From Polytrichum commune (lineage: Eukaryota > Streptophyta > Polytrichopsida > Polytrichales > Polytrichaceae): a stretch of 64,000 nt of DNA. The stretch spans positions 37,029,554 through 37,093,553 of the forward strand of contig OX485803.1 in NCBI GenBank assembly GCA_950295325.1, in the 5' to 3' direction. Position numbers and translations under genes: made by a program. The notes beneath the pieces are model-generated. The model did no database searches, had not been told where the DNA came from, and saw only the letters and a list, made by a program, of their open reading frames with translations. This document shows positions 34,937 through 45,417 of the stretch, piece after piece; position 1 is the stretch's first letter; each line of letters opens with the position of its first letter.

Positions 34937-36212
34937 TTGAGGGAGACATGGCTATCAAACGTGAGGGTTATTATGGTTAGCCCGGGGTTTCCAAAAGGTT
35001 GTGAGGCTCAAATTGGAACAAAGATCATGTGTAAAGGGAATTTGACCATACCATTGGTTCTAATGACAATGGTGGGCATGATGGTGGATTCGGTAAGGAA
35101 ATTGGTGGAGTCCTTTGAAAGGGCTCCCGCACACCTCAAAAAAGCATTTGGGGCCTAGAATACCGAATGCACCCAAAACCTTGGAGGGCATTAATGTTGG
35201 ATTGAAATTCCAATTCGAAATGCTTGGAAGATATTGATGATGTTGGAATGAATTTGGTGGAAATGAGGCGTGCGGGCCTCTTAAGGCGTATATGCGCGAA
35301 TTTCACACCCAAATGAATTGTGCATCTTAGATGAACGAGTTTTCTAAGAAGTACATCGTTTTAGGTGGGGTTTCAAAAGCGGGTGGTGAATACCAAGTTC
35401 AAATTTCCAAAAGTTTATTGAGGTTGTGGCGGGGATCATCAAAATTGCAACGAGCATTAAGGCCGATGACCCCAATAAGAAATTTGGTGGTGCCTTACAA
35501 CAATGGACGTTGAGGGGAGATAGGTACCACGCCAAATAATACTTATGCCGCGGACCGAATATAAGACGATGGCATTGTGGCCAAGGCTAGTAGCCTCAAG
35601 CCGAGGCCAAGTCTTTTGTACTTTGAGGCTCAAATGAATGGGACAAATGTCTCATGGGTTGATAAAGAGGCTACCATTCCTTCTTAAGCCCAAAACTCGC
35701 AAGGGAGTTGGGGCTTGCCGATTGATAGAGCGGGCAAGCCCACCAAGGTGCGGTTTGGAAAGGGCGAACCGCATGAAACAAAGGAGGCCGCGATGCATGT
35801 AACTTTTCAATGTGGGACATTGGATTTTTGTCAAAATTTCACACCATGTGAAATAGATGAAATGCATGTCATTGTGAAGGCTGCCTTCTTTGGAACTCAC
35901 ATGATAGATGTGAGGTGCAAGCCGGTGAGCTTGCGGTGCATTTGTGATGTCTTGATGGCAAAGAATTGCACTACAAATTGACAAGGACTCCTATGGTAGG
36001 AGGAACCAACTCGAATTTGGTCTTAATGGACCAAATGAATAAACGGAAAAACATAATTATAATGGTCGTGGTTCAATTGGAGCAACTCCAAGGAACTCAT
36101 GGGGAGGCTAGGAAAGATAGGCCTCCCCAAAACCACATTGGTGGGATGTTGGTGAGGTACAAGGATGTATTCACCAATGTGTTGTCCAAAATGTTACCGC
36201 CAACGAGTGGAA
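34937..36212 (+). pseudogene. LTR-B gag-protease-RT N-terminus, decayed
   Basis: Short frames only. 34937-35158 and 35331-35513 are in the gag position. 35715-35981 includes FTPCEIDEMHVIV and FFGTHMIDVRCKP, which line up with the end of a chromovirus protease. 36130-36212 (VRYKDVFTNVL, then LPPTSG) is the start of reverse transcriptase. The frame then meets a 23-base A run. No intact protein is possible. Confidence 0.75.
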
Positions 36213-36235
36213 AAAAAAAAAAAAAAAAAAAAAAA
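36213..36235 (+). repeat. A(23) run at an RT deletion junction
   Basis: Twenty-three consecutive A bases separate the RT N-terminus from a segment reading REIEFLRYVMTKE, which normally lies after the catalytic box. The RT core, including the catalytic Asp pair, is therefore missing at this point. Confidence 0.85.
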
Positions 36236-36441
36236 CTTGCTCAACGAGAGATTGAATTCTTGAGGTATGTGATGACAAAGGAAGTTGGTGGATGAACATG
36301 ACAAATGTCAAGGCAATCCAAGAGGAGAATTGGCCCTTGACTCAAGAGAAGGGCTAAGGTCATTTGTTGGCCTAGCCAACTACTACCACCACTTCATTCG
36401 AGGTGTTTCTAAGGTTGCTAGGACCTTAGTCAACTTGTTGG

Positions 36442-37110
36442 AAAAATGGCTATCCCAAGAGTGGGATGAGCCTTGCCACCAAGCCTTTTGGGGAGCTTAA
36501 GACCAAGTTCTCTTCGCCACCCGTGCTCAAGTTCGTGGAGTTTGACAAACCTTTGAGGTGCATACGGGGGCGAGTGACTTTACCATTGGCGGATGTTGAT
36601 CCAAGATGGATGCCCATTGCATATGGGAGCATTAAGCTTAAAGGTTGTCAAACCTTGTGCGACTTGTGAAAGAAATGGCTATCTTAAGAGTGGGATGAGC
36701 CTTGCCCCCAAAGTCTTTGGGGAGCTTAATACAAAGTTGTCTTTGCCACCCGTGTTCAAGTTCGCGGAGTTTGACAAACCTTTTGAGGTGAATACGGGGT
36801 GGCGAGTGACTTTGCCATTGGCGGATGGTTAATGTAAGATGGATGGCCATTGCATATGAGAGCGTTAAGCTTGATGGTTATCCGACCTTATCCGACTTGT
36901 GGAAGAAATGACTATCCCAAGAGTGGGATGAGCCTTGCCACCAAGTCTTTAGGGAGCTTGAGAGCAAGTGTTCTTAGACGCCCGTGCTCAAGTTCGCGGA
37001 GCTTGACAAACCTTTTGAGGTGCATACGGGGTTGATTAACTTTGCCAATGGCGGATTGTTGATGTAAGATGGATGGCCATTGCATATGGGAGCATGAAGC
37101 TCGATGGTTG
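36442..37110 (+). repeat. Tandem triplication (about 230 bp) of an RT/RNase H segment
   Basis: Copies start at 36442, 36671 and 36903, each with an AAATGRCTATC-type start and AGAGTGGGATGAGCCTTGCC, then a coding-like stretch (PPVLKFVEFDKPL in copy 1). They encode the RT/RNase H connection that should occur once. The copies have diverged from each other by scattered substitutions and small indels. Confidence 0.9.
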
Positions 37111-37243
37111 TCAAAGAAGACAACCAACTCATGACAAAGAACTTCTTTGTCGTAGTGCATTGCTTGAAGATGTGGCGACACTATTTGGGGTCGCACAAAG
37201 CAAAGGTCTACATGGACAATGTGTCCTAAAAGAATTTTGACAT

Positions 37244-38930
37244 TCAAGCGCAAGTAAGCGCCAAGTCATTGCGTTGGCATGATAGTTTGGCGCTTATGAA
37301 GGTGGATTTGATCCACAAACCGGACCGTGGAAATGTGGTGCCGGATGCGCGAAGTAGACCGGATGAGTTCCAAGCAATGAGAACCATCCAAACCTTGTGG
37401 CTAATGTGTGCCGGCGAAGGAAACTTGTGATGCAAGATACGGGAGGGGTAAATTAACTACCCCAAAAGCACAAAAACTTTTAGGTGAACTTCGCAAGAGC
37501 AAGGTGCTCAAAGAGGTTAAGTTGGTGGACGGATTGTTCAAGTGCAAGCAAAGTTGGGTGTATGTGCCACAAGGCAAGTTGAGGCTATCGGTTTTGAAGG
37601 AGGAATTTGATAGTCCTATTGCCGGCCTTAGAGGAGAAAGAAAAAACCGCCATAGAATGGTGTCATGGAGGTACCATTGGAGGTGCATAAAGGAAGATAT
37701 AGCCCACTTTGTGAAGGCTTGAATCAAAGTGCAAAGTGAACCGAGCCTCTTATCAAAAGCAAGGCGGTTTCTTGCAACCGTTGCCTATCCCGTCGGCGCC
37801 ATGGCATGGTATGTGCATGGACTTGATCACAAGTTTGCCGGAGTCACATGGGTATGATGCCATCTTGTTGATGGTAGAGTGGTTTGCCAAGTTGGCACAC
37901 ATGGTGCCGATTGTGGGAACCGCCACCGCGTTGGAGACCGCATAGCCTTTTCTCAAAGGATGGTTGAGGCACCACGGGTTGCCAAGAGTGATTGTGTGGG
38001 ATCAAGATCCAAAGTTCACAAGTGCATTTTCAATGCATTTCTCTAAAGAGGTTGTATTGAAACTAAGGTTTAGCACGGCCGTGTATTCCCAAATGGATGG
38101 GAAAACAAAGCATGTGAATGGAGACTTGAAGCAATACTTGAGGAACTTGGTGGGGGCGGACCAAGGAGATTGGGCGGACTATGTGGGTCGAGCGGAGTGT
38201 AATTGCAATGTAGCCACGCACTTGGCTACCAAGGGGTGGTCTTTGGTGGTGGCTTATGGAGTGGATGCGCTCCAACCTATTAACCTAGCTCTCGAGGGGG
38301 CACATTCAACACTAGAGTTTAACCAAGATGGTGAGGACTTGGCCAAGGATGGTAAACAAGTCTTGGAGATGACCAAGTTGTTGGTGGAGAAAGCCCGAAG
38401 GTGCTACGGAGTGCTAGTAAATGCCGGAAGACGCGAAGTGGAGAATGAGGTGGGCCAAAAGGTGTTGTTGAATGTGAACAACTTCACTTAGCCGGAAGGC
38501 CTCGCTCCAAAAGTTCATGTCCAAAATTGGAGCTTCGTTTTCCATTGTGGAACAAGTGTTCAAGGACATGTATAAGTTGGAATTACCGCCCAAGATCAAA
38601 GTGCATCCGACATTTCATGTCTCATTACGAAAGTCATTTTAGGACGACACCTTGTGGCCCGATCACAAGCAAGTGATTAGGCCACGTCCCGACCTTGTGG
38701 AGGTCATTTGGAACATGAGGTAAGAGGGCATCCTCAAGTGTAGGAAGCCCAAGTGAAAATGAAAGAAAATGTACAAAGGAGTACTTGGTGAAATGGTGAG
38801 GATACCATGAGAAAGAAGCCGTTTGGGTAGTGGCAAGAGACATGATGAACGCCAAGGAATTGGTAAAGCACTTTGAAGAAACTAAGGCTAGACATTCCAA
38901 TAAAATGAAGCGTAGGCATTGATGAGGACA
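37244..38930 (+). pseudogene. LTR-B RNase H end, integrase and chromodomain remnants
   Basis: HKPDRGNVVPDARSR marks the RNase H end. Integrase pieces follow: MCMDLITSLPESHGYDAILL (37736-37945) and LPRVIVWDQDPKF with QMDGKTKHVNGDL (37964-38491). The last part reads EYLVKW, a TGA, then GYHEKEAVWV and MNAKELVKHFEE (38780-38910), the pattern of a C-terminal chromodomain that steers integration toward particular chromatin. Stops and frame changes are frequent. Confidence 0.8.
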
Positions 38931-39734
38931 TCAATCTCCTTTAGTGGGGGAGAGACGCTAGTAGCACACTTAGCTTCGAGGCTAATTGCTCCACAACATG
39001 AACTTGTTCTTTGGCTTGAGGGAATAAAGTCCAAACTTTAGTGGTGCAAAGAGAAAAGTATGAGATGAGGTCCTAGTCTTGTACTTGTGCTTGGTTAATG
39101 GAAGAGGGGGAATAGATATGCCAAACTAGGTTGGGTAAGCCGAGTAATTGGGGGCCATGGCTTGGAGGGGTCTTGGATAAAACCAAGAAACTTCTTCGTT
39201 ATGGGCTTGTCCGGGCGGGGGCAAGGTGATGGCGCGTGCTCATAAAAGTGCTACCCGCGAGCTAACGAGAGTTGGCGCATGGGAGTCATGAACCCATGTC
39301 TCGAAAGAGCAAAGTGGGAACCGAGTCGGGCGGGACTTGGCATCACCCCCGTGCGATCGAGGCGTGGCTTAACAATGGAAAGCCATCTCGGAGTTGCAAC
39401 CGAGACAACTTAGTGGAAGCGTTGAGGTCTCGCCTAGATGTGTCACGTTAGGCTAGTGGAGCCTAACGGGGGAGGCCCCAAAGGAGGGGCAACCCAAGTG
39501 AGTCCCAAAGTAGGTGGGTCTAGTATAGGTTAGGTCCTTGGAGGAGTTCCAAGGTCGCTAACGGAACACCTAGTAACGACACCTTTGGGACTATGCCAAA
39601 TTTGAAGATGCATTGTGGGGGTCGCGCCCTAAGATAAACACAATGCGGCACCATAGAGGATGGCAACTTGAGAATTGGTGTGCCGACTACGAGTATAGTC
39701 GATGAGGGCATCGACTCCGTTTGGTGGGGGTGAG
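38931..39734 (+). other. LTR-B 3' untranslated region and polypurine tract
   Basis: No gene. The tract TTTGGTGGGGGTGAG (39720-39734) sits directly before the 3' LTR. Confidence 0.65.
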
Positions 39735-40707
39735 TGTCGCGCACCTCTCCATGAAGAGTGCCCGAAACACCGTGGGCACAAGGGGGACCCCGGAGTGACA
39801 CCCGGGACTTGTGGCGCCGTTGGTGAGAGGGCCCAAGTGATCCTAGTGTGGGTGAGGGCCCCGGGCGTTGGGAACGCCTCCCACCCACGAAGATTAGGAG
39901 GCACAAGGGTAAGGCCATGAGTTATGCGTAGCTCATGGCGTGGTGATTCTAGAAAGCTCAAGAACACCTCAATCGGAGGTGTGAGCTAGGAGTTATGGCC
40001 ATTTGAGTGGGGCGCTGTCCCAGGACAGCGCCCTGGTACAGCAGTGCCTGGGAGTGATTCCCGGGACTGCCAAGGTTCAAACAGGCATAACTTGGTCAAT
40101 ACTTGCCTGAATAGGGCAAGTGAGGAGTCCATCGGCATCTACGTGAAGCGTAGATGAGGATAAAGTGGTTGGTTGTTATGATCAGACATCATACAAGGAA
40201 GTTATGATGGTCTGAAGCTGCTGGGGGGGTTCTAGGCCCAGCAGCTAAAGGAAAATGTCCACTTGGCCCCAACTCTTGGTAGAGAGACAAGAGGTTGGTT
40301 GGCGGTGGGGTAGGGGCCCCGTGTAGAGTCCTAGAGGCTTATATGGGTGAGGTGGTGTGGCCTCACCCACCCGAGGCCGAACGGCACGGCCTCCATGGGC
40401 TTTGGCCCATTGTGAGGCCATAGTTGCCTAGTATGGTTCGGGTTGTTGTAGTGTTGCTCCGGCAATGCGATGATCAACATAGGATTGGACTTCCATGGAT
40501 GGAAGTCCACATCTAGGAATGGGTTACCGATTAAGGGGTGAGTCCCTAAAGCAAAGTAGGAGGGTTGGTTCCCTCCTATGAACTATAAGGTCCGGGGTAG
40601 GAGGAGCTAACCATTAGCATGGCGGAATGCGAATGGTTAGCGCTCGTAACCTTTGCTAGAATTGAAAATTGGCAAGATTGCTAAGGGGGTTAGCAAGGGT
40701 TGCGACA
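39735..40707 (+). repeat. LTR-B 3' LTR (973 bp)
   Basis: Duplicate of 33924-34896. It is followed by the CTGGA copy of the target duplication. Confidence 0.95.
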
Positions 40708-40725
40708 CTGGATGAACTTTAGTGC

Positions 40726-41598
40726 TCATAACTTCTTCGGCACTGTAAACCAACGGTTTGAATATGGAACCATTGAAGGCTCAAATATGCCCATGCGTAT
40801 CTTTTCTTTGAGTAACTCTACAAGCTTTGGAAGTAGAGTCCTAGGTACAGGTATAGGCTTCAAATCCCATGGTACATGTGATACCATAAAAATTACCATT
40901 TGTGCTACAACACTTGGTTGCACACATCCAATCTCATATGGCGAAGAAGAAAAAGCCTTTCCATGCATAGAAAGCATGTCTTAAAATTTCTTCTTCTCCG
41001 GCTCAGTCAAAAAATCATCTCCTCCAATCTTTAATCTTGCCAAAGTTTCTTCAGTAAACTTGTGCCCAATCTTTCTCGTTTCTCTCAAACTTGGCTCATT
41101 CTCAGCTTGTTTGATATGCTCCTTAGTGTCAAAAGGTAACTGAGTTGCAACTGGCTTCACCTTCTTAGCAACAGTCTTGTATTTTGTATGTACTACTGCC
41201 TCCGGTCTCACCCCATTGGTTTTGAAGTCACCAAACATCGTTATTATTTGAGAAATCTCCTGATACAGTTGACTTGAATGAATGCTAACAAAACAGTCAA
41301 CCGTCCTAATGACATCTTTCTCCTTAGCTAAGTCTTGTAAGAGATACACGATATCATTTGGCAATCCATTTTCCTCATAAATTCCAGAGATACCCTCATC
41401 TGGCAAGAGAACCTTCATTCTTTTGAATTTTTTCTCCATTTTTTTTGCAAATCTTTTATGTACTAGATCCAAGTCTTTGAGACTTGTAAAGCTTACAAAC
41501 CCACACTCCGTCACACCTAAAAGTCCACTCCTAAGATCGGTATTTACATTGGGGAATTTAGTAGCATGAATTTCCATAGCACCCGGGGCTCCCCTCAT
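40726..41598 (-). pseudogene. pol: LTR-A Pol, N-terminal part up to the LTR-B insertion
   Basis: 41598-40981 encodes a 205-residue linker (KIGHKFTEETLARLKIGGDD near its end) with no family I can name. The next stretch, 40977-40726, is the RT start: VPWDLKPIPVPRTLLPKLVE and NRWFTVPKK. A TGA at 40723-40725 ends the frame 13 bases before the LTR-B target duplication. The RT continues on the far side of LTR-B in the same frame. Confidence 0.8.
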
Positions 41599-41612
41599 TC
41601 CACGTGTGCTCT

Positions 41613-44123
41613 CTAGAAATCCTGAAAGTTTGGAGAAGTCGGTAGCAGATTCTTCCTTAGTTGGAGCCGGTGTCTCTCGTTGTCAGGCTTCACTGTCAAG
41701 AATTGCACTGACTTTCTTCCGTCCACACTCCGAATTCGGGCATAATGAGAACCATCATCCAACACCTTGGTTTCCATTCGTGAAGCGGTGATAAATGGTT
41801 GGCCTAAGAGTACCGGATATGCACTGAGATTTTGAACAAAAAAATTTTGTTCAACCTCTACATCTCCTATCTTCGTAGGAATTGCAGGACAAACTCCATA
41901 CAATCGAGTCCTCCCAGTGTTGGCTGCTTTCATGATCCAACCATGGTCCGTATCGATTGGCCATTTGCCTTTCTCATAAACATCCCGAGACATAATATTG
42001 ATCTCAGAACCATGATCAACAAGGGCTAGAATGGAATCATTTAACCCTCCAAGTTTCGGCTTTGTCTCAGTGGTGGCCCTAGCCCAAAATAATTGATCAA
42101 ATTCTGTTTTTTCTTCACCTCTTTTCACAAAAGATTGATCAGAAACATATTCAAAAGTTTGTACCTCAACCTTTGGAGTTTCTTCATTCGATACTTCAAC
42201 CTTCACTCCGTGGGTATTTGCTTCAACATTCTTTTGATTTATTGAAAATGTAGTCTTCACCTCTTCTTGACTCTTCTCCAAAGCTTCATCATCCTCAACT
42301 ACTAGATCACTCATCATAGCAAATACCTCACCAATCTCCATCTCTTCATCCTCGGTCATGTGGGTGTCTAAAGCATTCACCATTACAGCCTCAGCTGTCA
42401 TCTGTCTCTTCCTCTTGATGATGTCTATGATTAGCTCATGGAAATCTTTCTTGGCTATGCCTAGAGCCTCCCTCAAGGTGAATTCAATCTTAGCATCCAA
42501 GATCCTTTCCTCCAATACTCCCTTCATATCAATGGAAGTCTCAATGTCTGGTTGGAGTTTATAAGCAAGTGTCTTTGCTTTGGTCTTGCTTATATCCTCC
42601 TTTTCCTTGCCTTTCTTGCTACCACTAGATTGCCCCAAATCTTTATGAGGAACTGGTCCATCTTCAGGACGCGCAACATCCGGGCTTGTTGACTTTGACC
42701 TCGTCGGAATTTTTCTCCTCATCTCCTTTGCAAGATCATTGTTCACTGGAGGTCTTCTCTTAGCTATTGGCTCCACTTCATCTTCAATATCAAACCGTAC
42801 TCGTTTTTCTTCCACTGAAGCATCATGCAAATCATCATGGTAATTTTCTTCATTCAAAAAGACATGAATGCTATTTGCATCAACTGGATCTTCCCATCCA
42901 GTTGCTCTCCTAATCGCTTGAGTCCCCCTCTTCATTTGCACATGTAATTGAGCAGATGAAACACCAACTGAGTGTTGTTCCACTTGAACATGATATGTAT
43001 CAGCTCCATGCACTTGCACACGGTTGGTCCTTGTCATCTTCTCTTCCATTAATTTCTTCATTCCTCCTCTCCCAAAGTTGGTTCTCAACGGAGAGTTCGT
43101 AGCTGCATCATGAATCTTCCCATCTTTGTAGATGACAAGATCATTCTTAAGAGCTTCTTCATAGGACTCACATCCTCTCAAAGTATGTTTAGTCTCTTCA
43201 TCACACCAAACACACCTCCTAGCATATTTTCTTCCTTCTTCCGATCGTTGAGAAGAAGAAGCCCCTCTAGCCTTCTTAAGCTCACCAAACTCAACTCTGA
43301 GTTCTTGAAATCCCTTGATAAGGTCTTCAAGGGTATTTCCTTCACTTGGCTTTGTAGCTCTGAAGATGGATCCTGGAGCTATGGAAGGTGTTGAATCAAC
43401 CGACAGCCTGGGAGCCCTTGGAGTCTGAATAGGCTCCACATCAATTCTTGCTCCAATACCCCTTGACCTTACACGTCGTTGTTCGGCCAAGAGAGTAATT
43501 GTCTCCTCTACCCTCCTCCAATCGTTGGTGAAACCACCTTCTGTCGTGCGATCTCCAAGAAGTAGGAGAAGCCTATCTTCAAGTCCTTCGTCAATAGCTT
43601 GAAGAAATAACTCTGCCTTCCTAGTCTCTAGGAGATGTCTCTCTGCCAAAGGTAATTGGCTAAACTTCTTCTCAAAATCTTTCAGCAGCTCATTTGGGCT
43701 CATGTTGTCTCCAGGTCGCCGCTCCACCCACTCAAAAAAAGATCTCTTAGTCATTTTTTCTGAGTCTTCTTCAAAGTATTCTCGAAGAAGCTCAGCAAAC
43801 TCACTCCATGATTGTGACCGCTCACAAATCTCTTGCACACGTTCACGAATGTCAGGGACAACCGCCATGTCAAACGTCTCAGACATGCGGTCCTCTCCAA
43901 TCTGGTGTACTTCCATCTCACAAATGTATACCCGCAAGAACTTGGAAATATTCTTGCCATCAAATCTTCCAACATTACTTACAACCAATTTGAGAGCCTT
44001 CGTGGCCCCTTGTCCACCTTGATTGGCTCGATGTTGCTCCATAAACAAGGCTAACGCCCCGAGAATGTCCTCCATGGGAACTTGGGCTCCACCGGCACCA
44101 GCTGTCCCTCCGGAATCTCCCAT
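41613..44123 (-). CDS. gag-pro: LTR-A Gag-protease polyprotein
   Basis: ATG at 44123 (MGDSGGTAGAGGAQVPMEDI) opens about 836 codons. The frame is also open upstream into the LTR, but this is the first ATG. The capsid region shows RFDGKNISKFLRVYICEMEV and WVERRPGDNMSPNELLKDFE. A zinc-knuckle-like motif is C-x2-C-x5-H-x4-C (CVWCDEETKHTLRGC), one residue off the consensus. A long charged linker follows. The protease has LVDHGSEINIMSRDV, with DHG in place of D-S/T-G, and AYPVLLGQPFI near the end. The frame is intact. Pol follows after a stop and a frame change, so it would need recoding or separate expression. Confidence 0.85.
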   Translation of the reverse strand: MGDSGGTAGAGGAQVPMEDILGALALFMEQHRANQGGQGATKALKLVVSNVGRFDGKNISKFLRVYICEMEVHQIGEDRMSETFDMAVVPDIRERVQEICERSQSWSEFAELLREYFEEDSEKMTKRSFFEWVERRPGDNMSPNELLKDFEKKFSQLPLAERHLLETRKAELFLQAIDEGLEDRLLLLLGDRTTEGGFTNDWRRVEETITLLAEQRRVRSRGIGARIDVEPIQTPRAPRLSVDSTPSIAPGSIFRATKPSEGNTLEDLIKGFQELRVEFGELKKARGASSSQRSEEGRKYARRCVWCDEETKHTLRGCESYEEALKNDLVIYKDGKIHDAATNSPLRTNFGRGGMKKLMEEKMTRTNRVQVHGADTYHVQVEQHSVGVSSAQLHVQMKRGTQAIRRATGWEDPVDANSIHVFLNEENYHDDLHDASVEEKRVRFDIEDEVEPIAKRRPPVNNDLAKEMRRKIPTRSKSTSPDVARPEDGPVPHKDLGQSSGSKKGKEKEDISKTKAKTLAYKLQPDIETSIDMKGVLEERILDAKIEFTLREALGIAKKDFHELIIDIIKRKRQMTAEAVMVNALDTHMTEDEEMEIGEVFAMMSDLVVEDDEALEKSQEEVKTTFSINQKNVEANTHGVKVEVSNEETPKVEVQTFEYVSDQSFVKRGEEKTEFDQLFWARATTETKPKLGGLNDSILALVDHGSEINIMSRDVYEKGKWPIDTDHGWIMKAANTGRTRLYGVCPAIPTKIGDVEVEQNFFVQNLSAYPVLLGQPFITASRMETKVLDDGSHYARIRSVDGRKSVQFLTVKPDNERHRLQLRKNLLPTSPNFQDF

Positions 44124-44158
44124 CGCGACACTCAAATCCAGTTGCCCCAAAGCACCTC

Positions 44159-44176
44159 TCAGTGGAAGCACCAAAA
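44159..44176 (-). promoter_or_regulatory. LTR-A candidate primer-binding site
   Basis: Next to the 5' LTR the minus strand reads TTTTGGTGCTTCCACTGA. A TGG starts three bases in, as for a tRNA 3' end complement, but I cannot assign the tRNA. Confidence 0.45.
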
Positions 44177-44915
44177 TGTCGTGGAGAGAGGGGTCCGCTT
44201 TAGGAAAGCACGGGGCTTCTGGCTGCAACTGGTTTCGCTCGCCGGACCGTCGAATCTTCAATTGTCCTCAAAACTTCCTCAATCTTTCAAATTTTTACAA
44301 AACAAATCTATCAATAAGTCTTACTCTCTCAAAGGATTGTTGCCAACAAAGACTTGTCCGTCTTTTTGTGGACGGTCGAAGTCTCAGCTCTTTCTATGCA
44401 AAAGCTAGCAAACTTCCCTCCACTCAAACTAGCACAACTTTGTTTTCGCTCACTCTCCTTCAAGCATGTAAACACTCAAGATAAAACAATCACATGAAAA
44501 TTCAATTGCATATTTTATTTCAAGTTTTCTTCTCCAAAAAAACACACAACAACCGTCGAGCTTTCAACAACAAAAAACTTGTCTCTCCCCACTCTCTTCT
44601 CCTCAACCACATATATGAGATAAGGCCTCAAATCCTCCTCTTATCCTCATCACGTGATTTCTAATTATCCATTGGTCTAAAGATAAACCAAGGATAAAAC
44701 TAGAAATAAGGCTAAAAGGGTAATAAGAATAAACTAAGAGTAAAAAAAAAGAATAAAAATGATAAACTAAAAGTTACTAAAAATAACCATGAGTAACAAA
44801 AAGGTAATATAATTCAACTCCCTTTTACTTTCCTCCTTCATCTCCAAGTGAAGGAATCACCATGAAACACAAAATACGTACACATGTAAATAATGTACGT
44901 ATTTACACTACGACA
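44177..44915 (-). repeat. LTR-A 5' LTR (739 bp)
   Basis: Matches 30621-31359. Flanked on the right by the ACGA target duplication (44916-44919). Confidence 0.95.
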
Positions 44916-45133
44916 ACGACCCGTGGAGGTCCGCCACTATGAAGGACCTCTTTAATGGTCGTGAAGAGAACCGCGGCAAACCGGATGTAGTCAATGCATT
45001 TGAGCAAGTGGAACGAGCCATTGAGTACAAGACTTGGCTAGATGAGGGCAACAAAGATGGAGCTGTGGGAGATCCTTCGAAAGTACATGGTGTCAAGAGG
45101 AAGAGTATTCTACACAACCTGCCATATTGGAAG
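44916..45133 (+). pseudogene. CACTA-2 transposase, tnp2 C-terminal piece after LTR-A
   Basis: Counting one ACGA copy, the frame from 30620 continues here without a shift. It includes VNAFEQVERAIEYKTWLDEG and HGVKRKSILHNLPYWK, then a GTAATG donor at 45134. The same PYW-end and donor position occur in CACTA-1 and CACTA-3. Confidence 0.88.
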
Positions 45134-45417
45134 GTAATGGTTGAAGACCATTTATGTATAAAATGTTTATAGCATTAAAGGGTGATGTACTCTATAACTC
45201 AAGAATGGTCCGGGTCAGTAGAATGAGGCTTTACCAGGTATAGTGTGCCCAGGCTCTCTCTGCACTCTGTAAAGTCCAGAATGTCAATGAATTGAATGTG
45301 ACAGCAGAAGAAAGCTTCTCATTTTCTGACCTCGGCATCAATGACTGGATGTCCTGAATTACCCATGTAATAACAGACTCTGCTGGTTTACAACACAAAT
45401 GTCAGTCATAAATAGAG
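45134..45417 (+). other. CACTA-2 intron with missing exon start
   Basis: The segment should contain the LIRHxLDxMHxEKN exon start found in the other two CACTA copies. I cannot find it, so a deletion or heavy decay is likely. Confidence 0.5.

Larger units (their letters stand above)
33924..40707 (+). mobile_element. Chromovirus-like Ty3/gypsy element LTR-B, nested in LTR-A
   Basis: Two 973-bp LTRs (33924-34896 and 39735-40707) begin TGTCGC and end GCGACA. Target duplications are TTGGA on the left (33919-33923) and CTGGA on the right (40708-40712), one transition apart. The initiator-Met primer site follows the 5' LTR. The interior has remnants of gag, protease, RNase H, integrase and a chromodomain, but the RT core is missing. 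I saw no differences between the LTRs on reading. Confidence 0.95.
30621..44915 (-). mobile_element. Ty3/gypsy LTR retrotransposon LTR-A, nested in CACTA-2
   Basis: Two 739-bp LTRs (30621-31359 and 44177-44915) start TGTCGT and end ACGACA. ACGA occurs on both outer flanks (30617-30620 and 44916-44919), a 4-bp target duplication. The element reads right to left: gag-protease, reverse transcriptase, RNase H, integrase. It is about 7.5 kb once LTR-B is discounted. I noticed four LTR differences, all transitions, so it is young but older than LTR-B. Confidence 0.95.

Noticed and set aside
36213-36235. A(23) as the poly(A) tail of an inserted retroposon
   Set aside because: No foreign sequence or target duplication surrounds it; RT sequence lies on both sides with the core deleted.
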